From the NCBI GenBank assembly GCA_009363875.1, contig CM018688.1, positions 55,405,001-55,469,000 of the forward strand: 64,000 bases of DNA. The letters are read 5' to 3'. The position numbers and the translations under genes were made by a program. Positions 42,700 through 55,085 of this stretch are shown piece by piece (position 1 is the stretch's first letter; every line of letters begins with the position of its first letter). Source of the stretch: Mikania micrantha. Taxonomy: Eukaryota; Streptophyta; Magnoliopsida; Asterales; Asteraceae. The notes under the pieces are model-generated. The model had not been told where the DNA came from. It did not search any database and worked only from the letters and a program-made list of their open reading frames with translations.

Positions 42700-45600
42700 A
42701 AGTAAATCTAAAGATGTGTTTTTTTTCTTTTTTAACCCGGGTTTCGGTCCTTAAGCGGGCCGGGTTTTCGGTTTCTCTAAAAAAACCCGACTGTCGACCT
42801 CCTTCATGGAAGTTCGAAGTTTTCCTCCTTTATGCCTAGCCAATAGCCATACAATCACCTAACCCCTCACAAAATTTCGTTATAATGCTAATTTAATGCC
42901 TGGTTAGAATCTTCAATTTTAACACAAATAAGTTCATACTTCATAACTCAAGAAACTATCAAACAAAGCCATAAAATAGTTTGTTCACAAACACAAACCA
43001 CTTAAACTTCAAACCATTAAGAAAAAAAATCCATAAAGTAGATTAAATCATTCAAATCTAAAGTAAGTACAAAATTAATTGAATGTCTTCGTGTTGTCCG
43101 TATTAGCCCACAATGACCGCCTAATCAACCTCAAGCTTATCCGAAATTTCTACAAGACAAAAAAAAAATTAATATGGTAATGTAAACAAATAACATAAAA
43201 ATGGGAAATTGGGTATGTTATATTACATTTCCCAAGATCATCAAAGTTTGTCAAATCTTTATCCTCATTAATTACTTTACTTGGCATACGAATCCAATCC
43301 TGCGTGCATATTAATGCTTCAACAATCGGAGGGGACAAAGAACTGCTATATGTATCCACAATTCTTCCGTCTGTACTAAAAGCTGACTCGGAAGCAACAC
43401 TCGAAATCGAGATAGCCATTATATCTACAATAATTAAAATATGGCATAAGAACATACTTAGTAAACAAAAAAAAAGTAAAACGAATATAACTAAACTAGT
43501 AAGTGTACCTTTCGCCATTTTTGTTAATGTTGGGTACTTTGAATAAGTAGCTTTCCACCATTGTAGAATATCAAATCTCGGGTAATGATCTTCCGTTTTA
43601 TCCTCAAGATATTTGTCAAGTTCTGATTTAGTGTTATAAAAGCTAGAACCACCAACTGATTTAAACTCGGAAAAAAAAATCATCCTCACTCTATGAAGAA
43701 TTTCCAACGTTCCTTTAACTTCCCGAAATGCTATTTGAACTTTGGGTTTCATTATTTTGTTCATATTGCTCAAAAAGTAATCCCAGTTCGTCCTTTATGC
43801 ATTTAACAAATATGTCAACATTCTTGTCAACTTCCTTCTCATCCTTGGCTTTTTGTTTTGCCATTAGTACTCTTTTAAATCCAAATTTGATAACATCCAC
43901 CTTTAAACAAGGATCTAAAATTGCTGCAAAATACAAAAACTTACTAAAAGTTTTGAAGTCCCTCCAATACTTGTCAATTTTTTCCCGCATCATGTTACCC
44001 ATATGTCTAACTTCGAGGTCACTTCCATCTTTCAAGCTTCTTAAGTGTTTGTCAATATCCATGACATCACTAAAAATAGATTAACAACCACTTGTGTTAA
44101 TAGAAAGAAAAACAAGTTATGTTAATAAATTTCCGGTATGTTATATTACAAATAAAGTTAATAAACTAACTTGTGTTAAAGCAGACGATCGAGTTGTTTT
44201 ACGCTTGAACATTTATAGAACACTTGCCAATTGTTTTGCGTAGTGCCAATCTGTAATTTTAGGGACATTATCATCACCTAAAGCATTTTTAAAATTTGGG
44301 TCATACTCAACAAATGCTTTCTCAAATTTTATAGCCCTATCAAACATATCATATGTTGAATTCCATCTAGTAGGGCGATCTAAAGACAACATTGTGTGAC
44401 TTTGAATGTTCACATACTTAGCACACTTCTTAAAAATCTCTAACCTCTTGGGAGAATGTTTAATATAACGAATTGCATCTCTTATGCGATTAATTGAACT
44501 GTCTATATTACTTAAGCCATCCTTCACAATCAGGTTGATAATGTGAGCCATGCAACGAACATGTAAATATCTACCTTCTGACATGAGGTTGAGTTTTCTA
44601 CTACTTTTGATAAAGGAAATAGCGCTATCGTTAGACAAAGCGTTAGCCGTGGTGATGGTTAACACATGCTCAATATCCCATTCTCTTAAACACTAAGTAG
44701 GACCCTCCTGATCTCCTCCCCCTTATGGCTATAAATCGGCTTAAAATTAATGATACGTTTGTGATAGACTCAATTTTCATCAATAAAGTGAGCGGTTACA
44801 CACATGTAGTTTATCCACTGAATGGATGTCCATGTATCTGTAGTGAGACAAACTTTTGTTCTAGTGTTTGCAAAAAAAAAGATTTTAGCTTTCCTTTTTC
44901 CTCTAAAAAATATCCATGCAATCTCTAGAAACTGTATATCTACTTGGTATCTTTAAATTTGGACAAACGGTTTCCAAAAGCCTTCTGAACCCCTCATGCT
45001 TTACGGATGCAAATGGGAGCTCGTCTAATATTATCATCTCAGCAATAGTTTTTCTGCTTCTTTGTGCACAAAATTTCCATGTCTTAACACTAGACCCACC
45101 ATCAACATCATTTTCTTTTTGACAAATAAATTGGTTTGATCTTTTAACTTTTTAGGGTTTTCTTGACACATATTAAGATGTATTCTTATTGTTGATGTCC
45201 CGTTTTTACCCGAGTCTCCGGCCAAAGCTTTGGAGCAGTGTATGCATCTTGCCTTTTGATTTCCTTCCTCGTCAGTAAATTTTTCAAATTCATCCCAAAC
45301 AATAGATTTTCTAGCTTTAGTTTTCTTTGGATCAATTTGTTTTTGAGTAGGTTGTTGTTTACTCTTTCTTTTCTCTCCTCCATGAGATTCGTCGCTTGAT
45401 ACGTTCTCGACATCCGTTGATTCCATCTAAGTTAAATAACAAGAAATGCAACATGCTATAAAGCAATAGGGAAAAAAACAAATACTACAAACTAATGAAC
45501 TAAAGAAAACAACATTCTAAACAAATAAACAATAGCAATATCATACAAAACTATTATAGTTGTTTCAACTTTTAATCAATTCAGGTAATTGAATATTTCA

Positions 45601-46076
45601 ATAAAAATTTTATCTATGGTTCATGAATGCTAGTACCTTATCGTTTGATTGCTACTGTCAAATATATATTATTGATTCTTTTCTCTTGATTCTTGAATGG
45701 GTGAATCGTGAATGTATGATTCGTGGAATATGAATAGATAGGACATGGCAGTCGGCAACTGGATGGCTTAATTGGAGAATTCAAATTGTAATTTGAAGAT
45801 AATAATCTGCCGTAGGTTTTCATTTTTTAAAATCCCATTTCTAACGCCTTGCATAATGGGCCTATTATTGGGTTCTTATTGAAAGTCGGTCCGGGTTTTC
45901 CAAAACAGGCTTAGTCGGTTTAGGACCGAGGACCGGGCCGAGAACGACATTTGTAAAAAAGAGGGACCGAAAAAAATTTGGGCTTACTAGAATCGGTCCG
46001 GGTTTCGGGTTTTTTTAGGCCGGGTTTCGGGTTTGAGTCGGGCTACCCGAAACTTGCTCACTCCTAACCGACATCA
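42700..46076 (-). mobile_element. Decayed hAT transposon
   Basis: Contains a broken hAT transposase. Both sub-ends are rich in CCCGGGTTTCGG words, and the right end is TTGCTCACTCCTA, the complement of a hAT-like TAGGAGTGAGCAA start. The left end is not certain. Confidence 0.6.
43150..45426 (-). pseudogene. hAT transposase with BED zinc finger, broken
   Basis: Fragments in order on the minus strand: N-terminus MESTDVENVSSDESHGGEKR with a BED finger (CIHC...HLNMC) at 45426-45034; HFIDEN and SHKGEEI pieces near 44740-44800 separated by stop codons; the core HVRCMAHIINLIVKDGL...RPTRWNSTYDM at 44665-44213; DIDKHLRSLK...YFAAILDPCLK at 44062-43715; and the dimerisation end ASESAFSTDGR...SSLSPPIVEALICTQDW near 43420-43270. 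Several stops and frame changes between fragments rule out a working enzyme; at least one break near 43440-43510 could be an intron. Confidence 0.85.
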
Positions 46077-46083
46077 TCCCATA

Positions 46084-46155
46084 ATGTCAAGACTGTTTAT
46101 GTATAGGGCATACATAGGGTCAAGCCCAGCCGCTAGCCCACCATATGCTTGACAT
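46084..46155 (-). repeat. Covarying hairpin module outside a recognised Gypsy LTR
   Basis: ATGTCAAG (46084-46091) and CTTGACAT (46148-46155) are perfect arms around the complement of the GGTGGGCTAG...GGGCTTGACCC...TGCCCTATA core seen in the Gypsy elements. The arms differ completely from those of the other copies. Confidence 0.65.
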
Positions 46156-46754
46156 GACACGACACGACACGACTTTGCCTTTAATGGAAATTAAGAGTTT
46201 CACAAACATTTATGGAAAACATTTAACATGTTTCTCAATCCCACAGTTTATAAACAAAACAGTTGAAAATGGACAATGAACTCTCCTGTGTTGTGTAATT
46301 GATTGACCTAAGAACGCGCACGCTCGTTTGTTGTAGATTGAGTGGCTTCAACAATTGGTTCCATTGAATATGGTTTTATAATATAAGTATTGGATATTCG
46401 TTTATAGTTGTGTTTAAGACTGAGTGTTTAGACTAAGTAAACTAATTACATTTCGAGTGTGTTACTAGGTTTATAACTATGTGATTTATTATACTACCCT
46501 TATTATTAAAAGACATGTTTTAAGACTTTAGAAAATAATTTGTTACAAAACTGATCAGATTCTTTATGTAAAAGAGAAACTCGACCAAATAATTCCTTTG
46601 ATTAAATCGAAAAACAATCGATAAATGGTTTCAATTCCATGTATCAATTTAACAAAAAAAGAAAGGAAAAAAAAACAGGGACATGATTATAATCAAAACA
46701 ACCAATTGATTAAACCTCAATCATGTTTTCTGGACTGAACAAAGGAAAGAACAA

Positions 46755-46984
46755 GCTCTATGCCAATTTAATGTTCCTGGATCTCAAAAATACAAATATA
46801 GTGCGAATTTATTCAAGTGTAATTTTCATTAATTTACAAATAGTGTTTACAATCCTTTATATAGGTTGTTGAGAGATGACAGTTATTTAACCGTTTTTAA
46901 CTATCTTAAGTGCCCTAACTATATATTATACAATATTAATAAATAAATTATATATACTTAGGATATAATCATAATTTTCCAACA
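46755..46984 (-). repeat. Copia LTR remnant with degenerate primer site
   Basis: On the minus strand it starts TGTTGGAAAATTATG (46984), has TATATAAAGG near 46861, ends GGAACA (46772) and is followed by TTGGCATAGAGCTTG, a worn form of TTGGTATCAGAGCTTG. No coding part follows, so it is a truncated 5' end. Confidence 0.6.
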
Positions 46985-47193
46985 TATACAGTCCCTGATA
47001 AATGAAATTTTAAATCCGAGTTACGAAAGTGAAGCGTCCCATTCACACAAACTTTATGCAGAACACAAAAGACGGTACAAAGACATCGAGTTTCAAGCTT
47101 GCACTTGCTCTAAAGATGATATATTTAACATTTATGTGTGTGATATAATTATTGATACATTTACAGAAAACAAGCAGCTTGATGATAAAGGTC

Positions 47194-47277
47194 TCAAATA
47201 ACTTCTGCAAACCCAAATCTTAACTTACCATGTCGAACACAGTGTGGTATTTACCCATGAAAACATCTCCAAGAATC
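47194..47277 (-). pseudogene. Last exon of a plant aspartic protease (phytepsin type), frameshifted
   Basis: After a CAG acceptor at 47278-47280 the exon reads ILGDVFMGKYHTVFD, the conserved C-terminal part of plant aspartic proteases. One base is missing after it; the following frame reads GKLRFGFAEVI and TGA at 47194-47196, matching the usual GKLRVGFAEAA end. No other exons were found nearby, so this is an isolated broken copy. Confidence 0.75.
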
Positions 47278-47280
47278 CTG

Positions 47281-48018
47281 CATCAAAATACCTTTATTAT
47301 TTCAGGTAGAGGTGCCAATTTCAACATGCCTACTTATAAAGTGTATACGTCCCTAACCCATCAAATGGGTAAATTTAAAAATAACCAGACATGAATCATA
47401 TGAAGCGGGTTGAAAGTTGATCAAGATGTATTCTTCCTGAATCGTTCAATTTGAAAAGTTAGACAATTTTTATAATTATAGTAATATAATTTTATACTTG
47501 TAACTAAGATACTGGTTGGTTATTTATAACATATCTTTAAATTAGGGTTATTTGCATGAAATGTTAACATAAAGGAAGAAAAAATATTTTTTGTATTAAT
47601 TGTGTGAACATAGTAACAAACATTCTGTTGGATTACAATTGTATGTAATAACAAGTACCGTAAGATGACAATTAGAAGACGTGATGAGTGCTCGCTAGGC
47701 TACGATTGAAAAACTTCGCATACTTTTTTGTACATATGCTTGCAATAATTTTCTTGAAAGACATCGCATATTCTCACAAGATTTATCTTGAAAGACTTCA
47801 CATATGCTAGCAATATTTCTGTTAAAAGACTTCACATAATTTAGACATACACATACATAGTTACATATATATTCATCATATAATCAGTCCCATCCTTAAC
47901 ATACCTGATTACCTTTCCTTTCTCATACACAAGGGACAGTCACCCGCTAAGGTTTATACTTACATCAGTAAATGTCTTTGATTAGATGGTTATCCACAAT
48001 GTTACTAAGAAAATATTC
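47281..48018. other. AT-rich spacer
   Basis: No gene recognised. A GAAAGACTTCACATATGCTA-like unit recurs imperfectly near 47700-47840. Confidence 0.4.
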
Positions 48019-48182
48019 GCAAGGGTCTTGGCATATTTGGTTTTTCGTAAATGTCAATAAGTGAACATACGCAAGCGTCTGACTTAGCATATTTGTTCAT
48101 TCGCTCATGTCAATAAGTGAACATCCGCAAATATCTTCCTTAGCATATTTGGTCATTCACAAATTCCACTAAGTGAACATCT
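48019..48182 (+). repeat. Three tandem units of about 56 bp
   Basis: Units 48019-48070, 48071-48126 and 48127-48182 share GCAA...CTTAGCATATTTG, TCATTC and a TAAGTGAACATC end. They are 75-85% alike by eye. Confidence 0.8.
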
Positions 48183-48342
48183 GCAAAGTGTTCTACATTC
48201 TAATGACTTAGTCATCCATAAACATAATTACCTTTGGTGCTTGGTCTTCCATAAACTCCTAGACTTTGAAAGAAGTTTGTACTATTGGACTAGCATAGTG
48301 CACACTGACTGTTAGAAGGAAAAACTTCTAACTGACACCTCA

Positions 48343-48690
48343 ATGGTAGAGCAATGCAATAAGAAGGATACTGAAGCCTATTCTTTAATTCAGGATGTAG
48401 ACAAAGATTGGAAAGATGAACTAATAGTGGGTCGTAATTCTGATCAATATGACATGAACAAAAAAAGGAATAGCACCAAAAGGGACACACATACTATTAT
48501 TCATTTCCCTGCACCACCTCCAAAGAAGTCCGATATACAATTAATATTGTTGCCATATTCTCTTAGCGTTCTTGATCCAAAGCCCAGTCTTCAAGCTAAA
48601 AAATCAGAAATAACAAGATGGTGGCTAGACAGTAATTCAGAAACCATTGTGATTGAAAGGAGAGATTCCCTCTTGACATATCATACATAA
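48343..48690 (+). CDS. Unrecognised ORF of 115 codons
   Basis: Starts MVEQCNKKDTEAYSLIQDVDKDWKD; charged, with a short Pro stretch (FPAPPPKKS) and no signal peptide or membrane segment. In an AT-rich region an open stretch this long with balanced composition may be part of a former exon, but I recognise no family. No promoter or splice context was established. Confidence 0.25.
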   Translation: MVEQCNKKDTEAYSLIQDVDKDWKDELIVGRNSDQYDMNKKRNSTKRDTHTIIHFPAPPPKKSDIQLILLPYSLSVLDPKPSLQAKKSEITRWWLDSNSETIVIERRDSLLTYHT

Positions 48691-48845
48691 TGGTACTCTA
48701 TTATACATATCCAGATTTTGATTTAGAAGAGGTTGATGTTCCTTAATCTGGAAAACTCTGGCTTCAAATCTCATATGTTTGTCCTAGATCTAATAGGTCA
48801 AGTGAAGAATAAATAGGCTTTGGCTTCATCATTCATGAGGTAGAT

Positions 48846-49370
48846 TGTTGGAATAAGGACTGATGATTCAAAACCGTCGACATGGCAACAACCAAAGAAT
48901 AAATGTTGATAAGCAAATGCCGAAGAATAATTGCCGACATGGCAACAGCAGAACAAAAATTGCAGATAACCAAATGCCGAAGAATAACTCGTAATTTCTG
49001 GTTAGAGAATAAGTACCGATAAGCAATTGCTGATGGAATCCAACTGTTTCTCATCATCATTAGTTATCTAGATCATTAGTTGTAATATGAGCATCATTTG
49101 TAATTGTTGGAAATTTGAATATTATCAAATTTAATTTGAATTAAAATCAAGACTTTTCAAATTACTCAAGACTTTTCATATTTCATGTGTTGATTATATG
49201 TATTAATTCAAGACTTTTGGAATCCTAATCTTGTAGTATAAATACAAGACAATTGGTGTCTTGTTGGTTGGTTGAAAAAAATACTACATAAAATCCCACA
49301 CAAACTTTGAAGATTTTCCAACTTTCTCAACTCTTCAAGTTCTTGTTCAAGACATATTTTTCAGGTGCTA
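48846..49370 (+). repeat. LTR-like segment
   Basis: Begins TGTTGGAATAAGG, has GCCGAAGAATAA repeats at its left, TATAAATACAAG near 49234 and a CT-rich start region, and runs to ATATTTTTCA at about 49368. The next part (GTCTTGAGAAGAGGCGTGAA, GGAAGCGTATTG) resembles conserved leader/LTR sequence of some plant Copia elements. No primer site and no partner LTR were found. Confidence 0.4.
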
Positions 49371-49699
49371 GGTTAATCCCGGCAGTACACAAACTGTTTC
49401 GGTTGTTGTACCCTGGGAGACAGACGCGTTCGTCTTGAGAAGAGGCGTGAAATCTGTTTTAAAGGAAGCGTATTGAATATGTGCCTCAACCATAATCATC
49501 AACATGTTTATTCTATGCCAATGAAGAATAGGTGGAAGACATAAGCGTATTGAAGTATTTGTTACCGGCTCGCCAAGATGCTTGATTGAAGACTCGCTAT
49601 TTGGAGTACCCATCGAAGACATGGATCAAAACAAGTTTGTTATATAAATTAGTAATTTATATTCTATTATTTTAGTCTTGTAACCGGTATTGTACTAGA

Positions 49700-52600
49700 T
49701 TATTTCTTACGAATAACGAGAGTCTCGTTATTATTTATATTTTATTTTTGAGTTATAATAAAAACGTGAACCCATCTCCTACAATCTTAAAACAGACTTT
49801 CGTGAAAAATCTTATAAATAAGGATTTTGGGTTCATGAAAGTTAAATATAAACTAAGATTTTTGATAAAATCTTGTAAATATTTTTGAGAAATATTTAGT
49901 ACAAGTTGGTCGGATTTTGTAATTGGAATACAATATTTAATCCGAATGCCATGTTACAAGACATGTGATTTGATTCATTGTTTTTGAATTCACGGGTTTC
50001 GATTGTGAATTGAACCATGGAACAATTTTTTGTTCGTTTCCAAATGATTTTTGAACGTTTTTTTTCTAATAATTGTATTAGATAAATGTGGCTTTGTAAA
50101 CACATACAAAGTGTTTGTGAACACTTGTTTTCCTTCTAAAATGCTTGTTAGAAGTTTATTACTTTTTAGCTAATTATTATCGTTTACGAAAACATTTACA
50201 TTTTCTAACAAGCATGTTAGATGTAATTATTGTTTTTGGTAAACATTGGTTTGAACATTTAAAGTTTTCTAACCGACGTGTTAGAAACAAGGTGATTTTG
50301 AAACCGTTTATCGGTTATGAACATTTAACTTATATTTCTAATGAGCGCGTTAGAAATTATAATATTGGTTAAAATAATAAAAAATTCTTATGAACGCATT
50401 ACAAAGCATTTGTTTGGAAAAGTTATCATGCTTTTATATTTTCAAACAAGCATGTTAGAAACGAGAATATTGGTACAAAACTTTGTTTGTTTTATAACGA
50501 GCGCGTTATAAAAGATGACTTTGCAAAGTAATATGCTTTATCACGATTTTGGTAATAGTTTATTTTCTAACAAGTGTGTTAGAGTTAGTTTATTTTATAT
50601 AAACATAATAAGGTTTATAACGATTTTGGTAATCGTTTATTTTCTAACAAGAGTGTTAGAATAAGTTTATTTTGTATAAACGTAATGAGCCTTATAACGA
50701 TTTTGGTAATCGTTTATATTTCTAACAAGTATGTTAGAATTAGTTTATTGTGTATAAACATAATAAGATTTATAACGATTTTGGTAATCGTTTATTTTTT
50801 TTTTAACAAAGTGTGCTAAAACCAGTTTATTTTATAACAAAAAGGCTTTATAACGGTTTGAGTAACCGTATATTTCTAACAAGCGTGTTAGAATCGATTT
50901 GTTTTATAAACGAAAAGCTTTAGAAACGATATTTGTAATCGTTTATTTCTAACAAGAGTGTTAGAACCGGTTTGTTATATAATAATAAAAACTTTGAAAA
51001 TTTTGTTGTTTATTTTCAAACGAGTGTAGTAGAAACTGGTTTGTCATAAAAATGTTAATTTTAACCGGTTAGTTTTCATGATGAGATAAAAATATGTTTA
51101 GATAAAAATGTTTAAGTAAACATTTTATTCATATGCGTGTTAGTCACGCATTATGTAATAAGATTGCTTTATGTAAGCAATTTTCAATTCTCTAACGTAA
51201 ACGTTAGATACGATTTTTATAATCGACTAAATTCTAATATGATTATTAGAAAATTTTTATGTTATAAACAATAAATTGTTTTATGTAAACAATTTAATTA
51301 TCTTACATGAAAGGTAGATACGATTTGTGTAATCGTTTTATTTTGAACAGATTAATGACTGTTTGATTTAAAGTTTCAAAACGAAACAACTAAAGAATGA
51401 AGATGTTTTTGGGGACATTTTTGATTTATCCCAAAGGACACGTGTCATTGCATATCGAGGATGATTCCTAATGACAGGTGTAACCATTCATGCATCTTCT
51501 GATCTAGATGACATTGAAATGTCAGATACCGAAAGTGTTCAAGATAGTAACAATATATGACTTGGTGTTTAGAATTCATCTATATGCCTTTTTAAACTGT
51601 TACAAACAAACATTTGTTTTGGTGCATTGGTTGTGTTCAATATCTTAAGATAACACATGCGTTTATGCACAATAATCACTATAACATATGAAAGAGATAT
51701 ATGTTATAGTTAACTATATTAATATATTCTGTGGAATTTATTATAAAGTGATGATGACATATAGATGCTTCTATTGCTGTCATTGTGTTTGAAATTATGT
51801 GGATTATGTGTCTACTAACTTAGAAGAGCATCCTAAATACATAGTATGAGATACAATAAATGAAAATTTGAAATTAATTTGTTGTATGTCATAATGAAAC
51901 ATGACTTTCTATTGAAGGAGGACTTCAAAACATGTCAAATGACGATGTCATTTGAGATGATTTTGGTAGACGTTGAAAGTGTTGAAGAAATAACACTTTA
52001 AGATTTGATGTTTAGCTATCATTCTTGTACCCGTTTAAAATATGTTGTGTGTTATATTTTATTATAAATGTTCAACTATGGCTTAAGTTTATTTATTTAT
52101 TTTTAAATAAACAAGTTGATCTAGAAATAATAAAATGATATATGGTAAATAATATTTAAATTTTGAAGAATTTAAATTTTTCTAATCTAATAAAGATACA
52201 TATTTAAACGGAAATTACAAGTGGTGACTTGCACGAACACAATGAGAGGGTTATGATATTAACTTATATATGTTGTAAGTCTCATATCAAATATCAATAT
52301 AATATGGTGAGTGTATTAAAACAAAATACACAAGAACGAATGATGTTGTCTAATGTTGAGAGCATCAACATGGAAATTCATAAGTGTGTTTTGATTACTA
52401 TAACATATGAAAGAAATATATGTTATTATTGTAAATAATCTTAATAAATTTTGCATATTTATTATAGATACTTACAATAGTGATGGTCTTGTAGATTATG
52501 TTACAGCCATAAACGTTATTGAAACTATGTGGAGGATTTATCTTTCAATTTAGGAGAGTTTCCTAATACATGGTTTCATTGAAACAACAATATAAAATGT

Positions 52601-53050
52601 ATAAATCACTTTAGTCACATGGGATGTCATATTGTTGAGTATCAATCTTGTTGACTATATCTCAAGAGTCTAGTGATTTTATACAAATAGAATTCGTCAT
52701 ATGTTGATGAATGTGTTCACCAAAGTGACTTGAGTAAAGACATATGTTTAAGTTCTTATGATTAAATGGTGAAGCCTTAGAGATTAAAGGCAAATGAGTT
52801 ATGATCCTACATAATGGATGAAGTTAAATATGGTTATGAGTTTTCCTTAAACTAAGGATTTAAAAAATCTCATCATTCTTGTCTAAAGTAAGGTATGAAT
52901 GTTTGTAGAGATAATGTGTTATCTCTAGGAGCTGTGATTAATCAGAATGATGCATCTTCTGTTCACGTGCTAATATTTTAGTCTAAAGCATGCTAGACTA
53001 ATACATGTTAATTTAGATACTCTGCGGAGATTAAATTAACTTTAAACATT
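49700..53050. repeat. Chain of back-to-back short hairpins
   Basis: Perfect or near-perfect short inverted repeats follow one another through 3.3 kb. Examples: AATAACGAGA/TCTCGTTATT (49712-49732), AAGATTTT/AAAATCTT (49855-49874), AAATATTT/AAATATTT (49877-49897), TCGGATT/AATCCGA (49910-49945), AAGTGTT/AACACTT (50109-50126), TTTTATAAC/GTTATAAAA (50490-50513), ATAACATAT/ATATGTTAT (51681-51707), TCAAATGAC/GTCATTTGA (51935-51955), GAGATAA/TTATCTC (52908-52925), TAGTCTA/TAGACTA (52979-53000). Between 50150 and 51000 a loose unit of 70-80 bp recurs, alternating TTCTAAC-loop-GTTAGAA with AACGATT-TTGGT-AATCGTT. No long ORF. Confidence 0.75.
51655..52580 (+). repeat. Diverged direct duplication inside the hairpin chain
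   Basis: 51655-51860 and 52378-52580 share CACTATAACATATGAAAGA, ATATATGTTAT, TTATTATA, GATGAT/GATGGT and ATGTGGA...TCCTAA in the same order, 720 bp apart. An upstream pair (about 51530-51605 and 51970-52040) also matches loosely. Confidence 0.6.
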
Positions 53051-53417
53051 CAATATATGTGATGACATGAGAATGAGTTTCGGTTCATATGTGTAACATC
53101 ACTGTACTTTCGGATGTCCGTACGTCCGTACATCCGTACGAATGTACTGTTACGACCGGAGATTTATAATTATAAATGATTATGAAATTATTGATTGACA
53201 TTACTGATATTATCACTATTACTGGTATGCATGATTATAACACATTTACTATACGCGTAAACCTTGGGAAGTTTAGTTGAAACTTAACTAAACAGACCCA
53301 TAGAGTTTATCGCAGTGCTAATACTGGTGATAATAGATTATTGGTTTGAGAACGGATTTGGATGGAATTAGGAGTTGTTTATGTTTTGGTTGCTAAACGT
53401 AGTCAAGGACCCATGGA

Positions 53418-53512
53418 CATGGTTTATCGAAATAGCGGTGGGATGTTGGCTAGGGCAGTTGCGACTGACCCTTACATATGCCCTATATATATGCATATTT
53501 CGGTCTATCATG
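53418..53512 (+). repeat. Covarying hairpin module, Gypsy element 2 LTR copy
   Basis: Arms 53418-53434 and 53496-53512 pair over 17 positions with 13 Watson-Crick, 2 G-T and 2 mismatches. The inside has the GGTGGGATGTTGGCTAGGG core and the apical hairpin CAGT-TGCG-ACTG. Also in the 3' LTR at about 63310-63404. Confidence 0.8.
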
Positions 53513-54244
53513 GATGTGTCAGTGACTAGGGTTTAGTGGGGTTTTGGTTTGGGAAAATGATAATATTAAAATTAATAAAATAATGGGAATTAATTACGCG
53601 ATGTGAGGTTACGAAGATTATTTAAACGCGAATATTGAGTCAGAAATATTGACTTAATAATGTATTCGCGTGGGTGACGATTCACACGAATATAATTATT
53701 AAGAATAATGCTCTGAAAAGATATTCCAGTAATCGTAAATCAAATCGAAATACGAAACGAGCGTCGGATTCGGAAAGGTGACGATCTTTGCGAATACGTA
53801 CGCGAGTAACGTGTTTCGACGAGATAATTAAATAATATCAAACGATATTAATTTTATAAATTAAAACTAAAAATATTTATTATGAATTACAACTTAAATT
53901 AAATTGGAATAATTTAAATTATTAAATATTTATTTAACTATAATGAAACGAAAGCGATTTACGAAACAATTTATTTAAACTTATTTTATTTAAACAAAAC
54001 CAATTTATTTAAAATGATTATTTGTTTTAAACATGCTACGTTAGAAAAACCGAGCGTGTTATTACATTTCATGCGTATTAAACGAGACCTATTACGAGAC
54101 AAAGATTATTTAGAAATCAAGATAATTAATGGAACCATATTATTTAAACACTTTATGTCTTAGGGCGCTTAACGTGTTAAAACCGGACATTTAATTTATT
54201 TATCGCGATAAAAACGGGATTGAGCACGCGTATACGACACGCGA

Positions 54245-54250
54245 TATAAG
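54245..54250 (+). promoter_or_regulatory. LTR TATA box of Gypsy element 2
   Basis: TATAAG just upstream of a CT-rich start region. Confidence 0.5.
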
Positions 54251-54647
54251 GAAGATTACTTCCTTCCTTTCCTTCATTTACACCATCTCCTCTCTCTATC
54301 TAAAAACACACACACCACAATTCTCTCTACCTTCTCTCTAGCTTTTCGAGCTCGTTCCTTGGCGGATTTGAGTGATTCTTGGCCCTAAACGACCACAAGA
54401 ACGAGGAGAACAAGGAAGTACAAGGATCTCACACGTTTCAGCAACAAACCGAGGTAAATTTAAGATGTTATTTTCGGTTTTGTAGTAGATCTTGAATCCT
54501 TGCCTTGCTAATGTAGTAATCGACTTAGAACAAGTGTAAAACACCAAACCGAGTTTGTTAAGTATCATGTAGAAGACACATATAGTGCGAATCTACAGGA
54601 ACCGAAGATGATGATGCTGGAAATGGCTGCTTCGCGACACAGCAAGG

Positions 54648-55085
54648 GGGCCGAACCCTGTAACCCTCAGCCGAACCCTCCTGCTGTTAGGTGAACGAGC
54701 CTAATGGTTCGTGAGCCTCATGGCAGCGAACCCTTGTGCCACGAGCTTTCAGCCGAACCCTAGCATGCAGCTAGCCGAACCTTAGCCGAACTAGGGGTCA
54801 CGAACTTTGGGTGGTTGAGCACTATACTTGGCCGAACCATCATGATGAATCAGACGAACCCTAGGGACCCCGAACCTGGTTATGTTGGTGGACAGCGAAC
54901 CCTCCTCCTTTGGCTCACGAACCTCTACCCCGAACCCCATAGGTTTAAGCTGGGAACGAGCCTTGACTTGTACATGCAACGAACCCTATTGTAGCAGGTT
55001 ACTTTGTGGGCCGAACCTTTGGGGAATCGGCGAACCATTGGCTAACCCTAGCTCCCACAAACCCCTTATCTCATGGCCGAACCTA
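54648..55085 (+). repeat. CGAACC-word array in the LTR
   Basis: About 17 CCGAACCCT/GCGAACC/ACGAACCT words irregularly spaced over 440 bp, GC-rich against an AT-rich LTR. It parallels the GGCCCA array of Gypsy element 1 in position, after the predicted splice donor. Confidence 0.85.

Noticed and set aside
49700..51400. CRISPR-like repeat-spacer array
   Set aside because: Units are not constant repeats with unique spacers; they are varied hairpins, and the genome is a plant.
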